This document shows, in pieces, positions 1 through 9,860 of a DNA stretch of 64,000 bases. This DNA is from Cladobotryum mycophilum. Taxonomy: Eukaryota > Ascomycota > Sordariomycetes > Hypocreales > Hypocreaceae. The position numbers and the translations under genes are program-made. Every line of letters starts with the position of its first letter. Positions within the stretch are counted from its first letter, which is position 1. Location: the NCBI GenBank assembly GCA_036429605.1, contig CM071590.1, positions 6,799,263 to 6,863,262 of the forward strand. The letters run 5' to 3'. The notes under the pieces were generated by a model that saw nothing but the letters and a program-made list of their open reading frames with translations, was not told the DNA's origin and did not search any database.

Positions 1-1137
1 CCTTGACCAGGCTCCCGGCGTCCAAAGCAACCCGCGCCCAAGCTTGTGCCCCGTACCCCTCAATGATGAGTTCCTTTGCGTGTTTAAGGAGCATCGCCGG
101 AATATACTCAATAAACACGCTCATGCACGTGGGAAACCAGTAGACTCCCAGTTCATATGAGACACGGCCAACAAATCTTGTGAGCTTTATTGTTGGACAG
201 GACATAGCAGCAACGTCACGGAAAGGAGGCTTCCGCATCTGCAGATCCTGAACCCAGCTGTCACAGTCCCATTGAACGAGATAATCCACCAATCCGGACA
301 GGATAGAAGTGGGCGGCTCCTCCAGATTGACCCAAATCACCTTCCCCCTCGATTGGCTACCACCTTCGCCATGTTTCTGCATAGCCTCATGGGCCCATTA
401 ACACGTAGGCTTGTGCCGAGTATAAGCAGAACATCGGGGAGAGAGATCTCATCCTCATGGATGAAACGAGCGATGGTTTCTCCATCGCGATGAGATACAC
501 CCAAAAGTTCAATGTCTGGCATAAGTGTGCCAACAGCGGTTCGCCGCTTGCCCTGGCTTAGCCTAGCCTGTAGGCTGGAGGCGCAAGAGGCACAGTCGGG
601 AGTGACGTTTGGGTAAGTCCCGGATTTCCTCTCAACACTGACTTGACAAACGGTGCACCTATAATGACGAAGCGAGCCATGAAGAGGAATACAATCCGTC
701 TCAGGATCATTCATGTCCACGGAGAGGCCTATCTTACTCTCAAGCATATCTATGTTCTGAGTGTAACAACGGCGGAGTTGACGTTGATCTCGTAAGGTGC
801 GGATGAGGTAGTGCGTTATCGTTGGCTCTGCTGCGATAGCTTTCTCGTAAAGCTCTGATGCCTTTTTGGCAAGCATCTCGGGTCCACCCGGACGACGAAG
901 AATATTTGCAGAGAAAATGTTACCATTTTTGTACAGGCCCTCGTCTGATCGAAAGTCCTACGCTGGTCAGCAACTTTCAAGTACATCAGGATAAGGATCA
1001 CAAACCGGAATACCCGCTGAGGTGCTGACACCAGCTCCCATCACTACCACAATTCTTTTGGCGTTGGAGATTGTGGTTGCCACATGGTCCAGGTGGCCAT
1101 GTGAATGAGGTAGCACGTGTACTCTTATTTTGGCCAT
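1..1137 (-). CDS. Sirtuin (Sir2-family NAD-dependent protein deacylase), 3' end beyond window
   Basis: A sirtuin uses NAD+ to remove acyl groups from lysine, typically on histones. Visible motifs in order: GAGVSTSAGIP and, after an intron, DFRS (NAD site); TQNID; PLHGS with the catalytic His; a Cys4 zinc site (CTVC and CASC); GTSLRV; then GKVIWVNLEEPP and DYLVQWDCDSWVQDL. A 48-bp intron (1005..958, minus strand, GTTTGT donor) restores GIP-DFRS. The start at 1137 is the first ATG ahead of the Rossmann fold. Between GTSLRV and GKVIWVN the frame slips at a run of five C (344-348 on the plus strand); one more base would join the halves. The family usually has Gly after TQNID, and Met is seen here. 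The overall look is closest to nuclear Hst3/Hst4-type fungal sirtuins, but this is inference. The gene continues past base 1. Confidence 0.85.
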
Positions 1138-2009
1138 GGTTGTCGTTTGTTATCTTGAGAAGAAGGGTGATTTAAGAGAAATATTTGAAGGCAGGGCAGG
1201 TGGTATTATATAGCCGTGAATGAATCGCCTTCGAGACGGTTAACCCCCCCCCCTTTGTGGCTTGCTAGCCAACTTCCCAGGAAGTTAGGGGGTGTCAAGA
1301 GTCCACCGGGACTCTCCGCGGTGCCCGAGAGAGGACTTCTCAGGAAGTCGCTTTCGGGGCCAGAGTCACAAGATCAGAGAATCCTAGCGTTGGAACGGCA
1401 GTAGCTCGCCATACGCTTGCATTGACCAGTCTCTGTCGTCAACACTGGCCGTGATGCTGCGGCCAGGGAGAGAATGAGAAAACAAGGCCAAATCCTCCTA
1501 CCACGTCGTCGTGCAGCGCAGCATTCGGTCCTTCTCAAGAAGCTGTCTCCGTCAGAGCGTGATTCGTGGATGGGATGTGATCAAGGTCACTGCGAGGGTC
1601 GCTGTCCCTGAAGGTGGAGAGGTGTCGCTCTCAGCACAGTACGTGGATACTGATCAAACCAGCCATCGTGGTACTCACGATGAGGGGTCAACTTGTTATG
1701 GCTGGTTTGGTATGACGGTGACGAACAGAAGGGCCGTGGCTAGCTTATCATACATGGCCGTGACGTGGGATTGATGGCGGAGCAGGGAGTGCCCTTATCT
1801 ATGGTGCAACTTCCTGGGAAGTCGGGGTCGATCTGAGGGCAGCTTCCTGCGCTGGCTCCACGGGACGGATATACCGCTTGGTATTGGTCGTAAGGAGCTC
1901 TTAAAGCTGTGCTCTCTCGCACCCAACTCCATCGACCGGTTCCCATATTTTTCATACTTTGGGCACGAATTCGATTGAACGTTAAATTTCCAGCGGACTT
2001 GACGCAGCC
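1138..2009. other. Intergenic region, no supported gene
   Basis: This is the space between the sirtuin and the Ulp1-like gene. Short open frames here (for example 1216-1404 and 1511-1774) resemble no family I recognise. A run of ten C lies near 1245. The only structure is a set of three short palindromes, listed separately. The last part must hold the promoter of the gene starting at 2010. Confidence 0.5.
1271..1822. repeat. Three dispersed ACTTCC-n-GGAAGT palindromes
   Basis: Inverted repeats with the same arms occur at 1271-1286 (AACTTCC, 2-base centre, GGAAGTT), 1334-1349 (GACTTC, 4-base centre, GAAGTC) and 1809-1822 (ACTTCC, 2-base centre, GGAAGT). They could be protein-binding half-sites or remnants of a small element; nothing else decides. 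Confidence 0.5.
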
Positions 2010-4079
2010 ATGGGACGCAGAGAACCAAAGAAGCCAGCGCAGAAACTCCTTGGCTATATCATGGAGATTCTCGGCAGCATCGATCGTCTTGACAACGAGC
2101 TATATCTGCTGGTCGAGCAGCTACCCCTCACTGAACGGCGCAGACTAAGAGAATTCGCTTCTATACTCTCTAATACCTGCGAGAGCAAGGGATTGAAAGA
2201 CCATGATGAAGCAGCCGGGGAGACAATAGAAGCCGCCTGTGAGAGTCGGGGACGACGGGGAGGAGCTTTGCCTGACATTTCCCAACCCCCTGAATGCGCT
2301 GACGCTATCGAAAATTATTTATCGGCGGGTACCGCGACCCCAAGGGCATTGGATGAGACGGAAAGTGACATACAATCACCAAGTATGTTGTCAACCATCG
2401 TCGTCGCTACTGAGGATACATCAATCAGTTCTGACGAAACCGCCTCTCCTCGAGGAAATTCCTCTTCGAACAAGCCAACCCCCACCGAAAAACACGCGAG
2501 GCCGGTACGGGTGTCCTCCTCACTTCTTTCTCAATCGATCGGCGACTTCATCCGCCATAGCCGGGAGGTCATCGGGAATCTCAGTGCTCCGACAGCCTCG
2601 CAGGAGATGTTCAAGTCAGTTTTTGATTCCGTCAACAATGCAGAGCCCAAAATAGGGGACGCCTGGTCCGACGGCTCAGGGTGGCTTTCACTGTTGAAAG
2701 TAGGACGCGGGGAGAAGCTCCGAGGGACGATGAGATACGTCTCCATAGCGATGGCGTTCGCAGACTGGCACCACTCACAGGTCCAATTGATCAGTCCTGG
2801 AGCGGAAAGGAAAAGCAAGGAAGCTCAAGATGCCTCGGGGCATGTTGTGAATAGAATGCTACAGTTTGTCAAGGAAGAGGATCAAAAAGAAAACCGCAAA
2901 ACCTTGCACACAAGTTTGACGCGTGGCCGGAAATGGAATCGTCTGAAGTGTGGGCTTGGTGTCGGCATCCTGATTATGGATCCATGGTAAGCATTCTTTT
3001 CAGTATTGAAGGTAGGCAAGCTAACTCACGGTAGGGGACTTGGGAAATCATCCGAAGAGGTGCTGGACAAGCTGATTGCAGAGCTGCCTAGAAATGAAGC
3101 TAAATGGGCCGTTTTGAAGCTTCTCGATGTGCAGGTCACAGAGTTCTTCCGAACAGGCCGGACAAACGAGACGCTCTTCAACGACGGCTTAAGACCCACA
3201 GGCCCCAAGGTCAGCCCGCCTCCCCAGCTAACCCAGGCCAAGATGCTCCAGATACCAGAGCAAGGCAGACTTCTCGTGAGAGGTACTGGGTTTCAATTTG
3301 ACGCCAGCTCTTTCCGTGGACTTAAGCCAAATGTGTGGCTGACTGACTCAACTATAGAGGCTTGCCTGCACGTCTTGGACAAGTTGTCTTTTGTCCGGGT
3401 CGGTCGCTGTATCTCCATCCATTACAAGACTGGACCAAACTCCGGCGCCATAATGAAGGATCCCTTCCAAGTGGCGGCTCGGAAGATGGAGTCGTGGCGC
3501 GAAGAGATGCAAGCCGAGCCGGTCTGCTTCTTCCCACTCTTCCTGCGTAACAACCATTTTAGTCTCCTTGAGATTAACCACCGAACAAAGACCATCCATC
3601 ACTATGACTCTATTGTCATTCGGCCCGGAGAGATGACCGATGTGGAGGTATGTCTTCTGGAAGTCCTGGAAGAGATGAGAGCTAATTGTCTAGCAGAGGG
3701 CGTGCGCCAAAGCGTTTCCCCAGCTTCAATATGTTGAAGAGGTACGGCCATCATCATAATCCGCCTAGGCCCCGCTAATCCTCCTTGCCAGAGAGTAATA
3801 CAGCAGACAGATGACCACAGCTGTGGCCCGATCGTAGTTAAGCATGCGCGACTTCGCATGCTCGGCCTACCCGCCACATTCGGGGTGGATGGGAAGTACA
3901 GCGCTGAAGCCTTGCGAGTAGAGATCATTGATCTTCTGAACTTGGCGTGGATGGATGATGCCATAACTGAAGCTCCGCCACCTCAAAGAAAGCGTAGAGC
4001 TGCTGTTAGAGCCCAAAAGTTCAACAAACGACTAAGAGGGGGACGCCAATTACATTGTGTGGAGACGAGTGTGTTATAG
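2010..4079 (+). CDS. Ulp1-type (C48 family) cysteine protease
   Basis: Four exons joined by introns 2987-3034, 3648-3693 and 3742-3791 (GTAAGC, GTATGT and GTACGG donors) give about 641 aa. The N-terminal 320 residues are Ser/Thr-rich and unassigned. The C-terminal third has the C48 signature: a Trp-Leu-x-Asp block (NVWLTDSTIEACL), the catalytic His in NNHFSLLEIN, the catalytic Asp in HHYDS, and the Gln/Cys pair in QQTDDHSCGP, which appears only after the last two introns are removed. C48 proteases cut SUMO or related modifiers from proteins. The basic tail (QRKRRAAVRAQKFNKRLR) could be a nuclear signal. Fungi carry many lineage-specific copies of this family, often near NLR genes or transposons; the next gene is an NLR. 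The target is unknown. Confidence 0.8.
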
Positions 4080-5586
4080 TAGACAGTCCATTAATTGAGA
4101 CGTTGTGCGTTTAAGCGACACAGCCGTAGGATAGAAATAACTGCTGGGTAAATGTATGCATAACGAAATTCGATGATCCCTGATGATTTTGTATGTGCTC
4201 CCGTCCGGCCGCTCCGTGACTTCTTGCTGGTGAAGTACTCTCCCCACCGAAAATAGAGTACATTCGCACTGGCTCCGGGTACAACCATTGAGTGCGAGCA
4301 TGCAAGTAGTCATTTGTATCTGCACGTACTTGAGGGGCCGCGCGAAGCCCAAAGTTTACACGACGTTTATCCGAGTTACAAATACCTGGCTTCAAATCTT
4401 TTACTCGTCTCCTTCGTCACACACACAATTTATTACGCCCGGTGGCTAAGCCAATAGGGCAACTATAAGTAACTATACTACTTGCACATTTCTTAAGCTT
4501 TTTCTTGATCTCTTTAAGCCCATACAGCGTCCATATCCAGTTTCCGTCTTTGTACTTATTATCTCCGTGGAGGCATAGTAAAAGATGAAATAGGTATCGC
4601 GGGTTTAGTCAAATAACAATTACCCGTAGGCAACCCCTACGGGTATAATCAAGTCTGTTGTTGACTCCGCAGTCAGCTTGTACCTTTAGAGTACCGTTAC
4701 TAAATGTCTCAGCAAGGCGACTTGAGCCACTTCATGCCCTTTTACATTCGCTCTCAAGCTTGCAAGTAAAGTCGTATTTGGACTTTTACAAATTACTATT
4801 GTCGCTCTTAGTTCTTTCCCCGGATAACGTCTCATCCGTATCGCCTTAGATGTTCTTTCTTTTCAGGTAGTCAGGTGGCTTTTAGGCTAATAGCAACTAA
4901 ATCATGCAATCTTATTGAGCAGCGGCCCGTATACATTGGCGGCGGATAACCTCGTATTAGCGTAGCAAGCCGTATCTCTGAGCATCCTCCGCTCATGAAT
5001 TACACATTGAATGCGGTATATAAAGCTTTTTGCCATCACAAAAATACAGTTTCATCGAGATAATTTAAGAGTGAAATCGTCAAACTCCAGCCGGCGGCAG
5101 CGGGACAGAACATAGCACAGTCGATGTACTAGCTGGCTGTCTGGGTCGCAGGAATGCCCGTCAGTATCGGCAATCTCAATTACTATGGCGCTGGACCTTT
5201 GACTCCCTAAGCGGTGTCTAAGCAAGTGCCAGTCTATGGCTGATCACATGTCAGGAGAACATCGGCTGGGGCACCGATAAGCTGTCTGTTTGATCTGCAA
5301 CTTTCTGAATTCTCTCTCAGATTAGCAGCCAACGCGACAAGTGTCTGTAACCGAGATCCTACCCAACCCCACCCCCACCTGGTTCAACCCAATGCTGAGC
5401 GGGGTCGCAACAGCCAGCCTCATTTCCTTCTTTCTAAGGTCTCTACGTTTTGTTTCTACTGTCTATGGGAGGAGTCGAATAGTTGGTATCTTTTAAGGCG
5501 CACCGCTCGAACCTCTCGCTGTTCTAGAACAGCGCAAGTTGACCTAAACAAATCGCCATCGACAAAACCCCGATCCGCAAACGAAA
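4080..5586. other. Intergenic region, no supported gene
   Basis: Nothing I can name lies in these 1.5 kb. Small frames on both strands around 4083-4395 and 4658-4849 lack family features. The last 250 bases are pyrimidine-rich in places (for example around 5400-5460) and probably hold the promoter of the NLR that starts at 5587. Confidence 0.5.
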
Positions 5587-8500
5587 ATGTCGAACCACGA
5601 AGACTACACTGTTGGGTGGATCTGCGCCATTAGCACAGAGCGCGTCGCCGCAGAAGCCTTTCTTGACGAGGAACACGAGCCACCTGAATATGTCTCTTCC
5701 CATGACAACAATGATTATACGCTGGGTAAGATTGGGAAACACAATGTCGTTATTGCCGTCTTGCCCGACGGTGAGTACGGAATAGCTTCCGCAGCTAGTG
5801 TCGCGAGAGATATGCTGCACAGCTTTCCTAATGTCCGAATCGGTCTAATGGTAGGTATCGGCGGCGGTGCGCCAAGTGCCAAGCATGATATCCGTCTAGG
5901 CGACATCGTCGTCAGTGCTTCTCGCGATGGGAAAGGAGGTGTGTTCCAATACGACTTTGGTAAAACGGTACAGGATCAAAGCTTCCAACAGACTGGTTTC
6001 TTAGACCAACCACCGACGGCCCTAAGGACTGCTGTGAACGGAATCAAGGCCCAGTACGAGAGGAAGGGACATCGGCTCGAAGAGACAATCATCAATATTC
6101 TTCAAAAGAACCCAAGGTTACGGCGGGAGTATAAACGGCCAGACCCAAGCAGCGACAGGCTATACAGAAGTGGGGTCGTCCATCCAGCGGGTGAGACAAG
6201 TTGTGCAGCCGTCTGCGGTGATGATCTCTCAATCTTACTACCTCGAACTGAACGGACAGAAAACGACGATAATCCGGCCATTCACTACGGCACAATTGCT
6301 TCAGCGAATCAGCTAATGAAAGACGCCATGACAAGGGACAGACTTGCTGCAGAGAAGGATGTTCTGTGTTTCGAAATGGAGGCGGCAGGGCTGATGAACC
6401 ACTTCCCCTGTCTGGTCATTCGCGGTATTTGCGACTACTCAGATTCGCACAAGAATAAAGAGTGGCAAGGGTATGCAGCAATGGCGGCTGCTGCGTACGC
6501 AAAAGATCTTCTTACCCGAATCCCTCCTAACAGAGTTGAGGCTGAGAAAAAGATCGGCGGCCTACTTAGTGAAAGTTAGTTCCTAGCCTCCTTGCTTCGT
6601 GTACTATAATACTAAATAAGCCTTTAAAGTCGATCAGAAGATAGATACTGTCAGCCAGAGTCTTTCGTTCATCAAAATTCCAGTTGCGGAGGGGGCAGCT
6701 TTCGACTCTTATGCCGAGGAGCAGAACCCAGTCTGCCTGCCAAAAACCCGAATCGAACTCCTCCATCAAATATCGGAATGGGCCGAGAACCCGACTACCA
6801 AGTCAATTTTCTGGCTAAATGGTATGGCGGGGACTGGAAAGTCAACTATATCCCGCACTATCGCCCGATCCTTTGCTAGCACTGGCCATCTAGGCGCCAG
6901 TTTCTTCTTCAAGAGAGGAGAGGGTGACCGGGGAGCTCCGCGAGATTTTTCACGACAATAGCCGCTCAGTTAGCAGCAAGAAAACCCACTATCGCTTCTT
7001 ATATCAAGAGTGTAATTGATGCCGACTCTGCTATCGGCGACAAGGGACTAAAGGAGCAGTTCGACAAGCTTATCTTGCAGCCTCTAACCGCGATTTCACT
7101 AAATGCTAAAAAAGGCGAATTTCTTGTCATAGTCATCGATGCCCTAGATGAGTGCGAGCCAGAGGATAAAGTCAAACTTATCATTCACCTTTTTGCTAGT
7201 GCTAAGAGCTTAGGCTTAAAAATCGTTGCCACTAGCCGACCAGAGCTTCCAATTCGTCTCGGCTTTGCTAAGCTCAAGGGTGAATATCAAGATGTCATTC
7301 TTCATGAAATATCCAAGCCTGTGATCGAACACGACCTAGCGGTTTTCTTAAGGCATGAGTTAGCGATAATCCGAGAAAATTATAATGAAACAGCGCAGAA
7401 GCACCGACAACTAGATGCAGACTGGCCTGGCCAATCTGGTCTCGATGCTCTAGTTACGATGGCAATCCCGCTCTTCATTTTCGCTGCCACTGTGTGTCGC
7501 TTTCTCGCTGATCGCAAATGTGGAAACCCCGACGAACGACTTCGCAAGGTTCTGGACTACCAGACAAGAAGCCAAGAGTCCAAACTTGATGCGACTTATC
7601 TACCTGTCCTTGATCAGCAGATCATAGGGCTTTCTGCACGGGAGCGAGATGAGGTTCTGCAACAATTTCGACAGATTGTTGGCTCAATCGTGGTTCTCAC
7701 AAGTCCTTTATCAACATCTGCCCTAGCACAGCTCCTTAGCATTCCTAGACATACCATCGATGTCAGATTAGATATGCTTCATTCGGTCCTAAGCATACCA
7801 CCATCAGCTAAGTCACCAGTGAGGCTACTACATCTCTCTTTCCGCGACTTCCTATTGGATCCCGAGAAGCAGAGGGGAAACCCCTTCTGGGTCGATGAGG
7901 CACTAGCTCATACGCAGATGGCAGCTAACTGTCTGCGCACTATGAAACAATTCCTCCGAGAAGACATCTGTAATCTACGGAAGTTAGGACTGGAAGGTTC
8001 CATAGTTGACAGTCAAAAGGTCAACGCAGATATTCCTGCTGAACTCCAGTATGCCTGCCTAAACTGGGTATTCCACCTCCAAGGCGCGCGAAATCATGGT
8101 GATTATGGGGAAGCCTTTCAATTCCTAAAACAGCATTTCCTGCACTGGATTGAGACGTTAAGTTTAATGCGACGAGCACCGGAAAGCATCAAGATAATTA
8201 AAAGTCTACAAGCTGTTCTACAGGCAAGTTTATATAATAATCTACTAGATAAAGCTACTAACTCTATAATAGAAAGAGAGTACTAATTTATTGTCTGACT
8301 TTTTAAATGACTCTATACAGCTTCTTCGCACTAATTTATCAATTATTTGTACTGCACCTCTTCAGATATATTCTTCAGTCCTTCTATTTGCTCCGCGCGG
8401 GGGTATTATTAGGAACTTGTTTGAAGGCGCGATACCTAATTGGATACATCTCAAACCAAAGACAGAGAGCAATTGGGCTCAATGTATCCAGAAACTCGAG

Positions 8501-9283
8501 GGCCATAGCGACCGGGTCCAGTCGGTAGCCTTCTCGCACGACTCATCGCTCGTGGCATCGGCCTCACACGACCGCACGGTCCGGCTATGGCGCGCCGACA
8601 CGGGCGACTGCGTCCAGACACTCGAGGGCCATAGCGGCTCGGTCCAGTCGGTAGCCTTCTCGCACGACTCATCGCTCGTGGCATCGGCCTCAGGCGACCG
8701 CACGGTCCGGCTATGGCGCGCCGACACGGGCGACTGCGTCCAGACACTCGAGGGCCATAGCGGCTCGGTCCAGTCGGTAGCCTTCTCGCACGACTCATCG
8801 CTCGTGGCATCGGCCTCACACGACCGCACGGTCCGGCTATGGCGCGCCGACACGGGCGACTGCGTCCAGACACTCGAGGGCCATAGCGGCTCGGTCCAGT
8901 CGGTAGCCTTCTCGCACGACTCATCGCTCGTGGCATCGGCCTCAGGCGACCGCACGGTCCGGCTATGGCGCGCCGACACGGGCGACTGCGTCCAGAAACT
9001 CGATATTAGTGGTATATCTCACTTATCATTTACATCTGATAATTTGCACCTCCTTACAAATGTCGGGACGTTCATTACAGCAGAAACCAAGCATAATTTC
9101 CGTGCTATTGGCTACGGATTCAGCAGAGACCGCTGTTGGATTACATGGAATGGAAATGACTTGCTCTGGCTACCGGTAGACTATCGGCCGTCTTGTATGG
9201 CAGTCAGTAAGTCAACATTAGTGGTTGGCTGTCACTCGGGGAGAGTTTTGGTAATTGCATTTTCTACAAAATTCAGGCCTTAA
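5587..9283 (+). CDS. NLR-type receptor: PNP_UDP - NACHT - WD40 (one frame break)
   Basis: A STAND/NLR protein of the class that drives fungal heterokaryon incompatibility and non-self recognition. Order: an N-terminal nucleoside-phosphorylase-like (PNP_UDP) domain, about residues 8-320 (VGIGGG, FEMEAAGL, RGICDYSD); a NACHT domain with P-loop GMAGTGKST and Walker B VIVIDALDE; a helical linker; then WD40 repeats from 8483. Intron 6575-6620 (phase 1) joins the first two domains. A GC-AG intron (8224-8272: GCAAGT donor, CTAAC branch, TAG end) joins NACHT to WD40 in frame. Inside NACHT, just after the P-loop, the frame slips at GGGG (6930-6933): one base is missing between FFKRGEGDRG and SARFFTTIAAQLA. 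With that base the protein would be about 1200 aa. The PNP-like domain is probably the effector, but this is inference. Without the correction the gene is dead. Confidence 0.85.
8483..8986 (+). repeat. Four tandem 126-bp WD40 repeats, nearly identical
   Basis: Units begin at 8483, 8609, 8735 and 8861, each encoding 42 residues (CVQTLEGHSGSVQSVAFSHD and so on to RADTGD). Differences are confined to a few codons: HSDRV against HSGSV, and SASHD against SASGD, the latter alternating H, G, H, G. Base composition is much richer in GC than the flanks. Such homogenised repeats are known in HET-D/HET-E/HET-R-type NLR genes, where unit number and surface residues decide specificity. Confidence 0.95.
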
Positions 9284-9860
9284 AGTGTACAGACCTAAGC
9301 TTATTCTCTTTTTATAATAACTTTGTAAAGGAGGGTTGGAGGGGACTGGGTTAATTTATACCCCGCAGGTCTTATTCTTTAATTTCTATGGAGTAGAATC
9401 TTCTAGATTTTAGAGTTACGGTAATGATGCGAAGTGAGATTGTAACGTGCGCCACATGAGTATCACGAATACATGCAATAAGACACACTGGGACATCTTG
9501 TTAAAAGCTTGCCCTTACATCACTCGTTGCAATTTTCTGAATTATGTCCAAAATTAACTTTCATAGTTTATTTCAGAACGAGATATACTATGGAATCATC
9601 AGTGGGAAACATAGAATAGACAGTATGAAACTTGGATGATAAAGTTAAGATGATAAGTTGGGATGGTGGAATTGGGACGATAGATTGGATGATACAGTTG
9701 GGATAATAGTACTGGGCTGACGGCTGACAGGATTAGCATAGCGCAATTTGGGACAACGGAATTCGGGAAAGCGGAATTGGTATTGGAATATTCTTAAATA
9801 TAAGAATATTTATTCTAATATTAAGCGTATATTAATGTACAAATAGTTACAAGTATGTAT
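9284..9860. other. Intergenic, AT-rich, with short GATGAT/TTGGGAT-like reiterations
   Basis: Between 9630 and 9790 the sequence repeats loose variants of GGATGAT and TTGGGAN without a fixed period. It lies directly 3' of the decayed DUF3435 gene and could be a decayed element end. No gene is seen. Confidence 0.35.

Noticed and set aside
1216..1774. Two short plus-strand frames upstream of the protease gene
   Set aside because: No recognisable family, and composition and repeats suggest chance frames.
8451..8979. Two long minus-strand frames with repeated Arg/Ser-rich units
   Set aside because: They mirror the four WD40 repeats on the plus strand; the repetition comes from the real gene.
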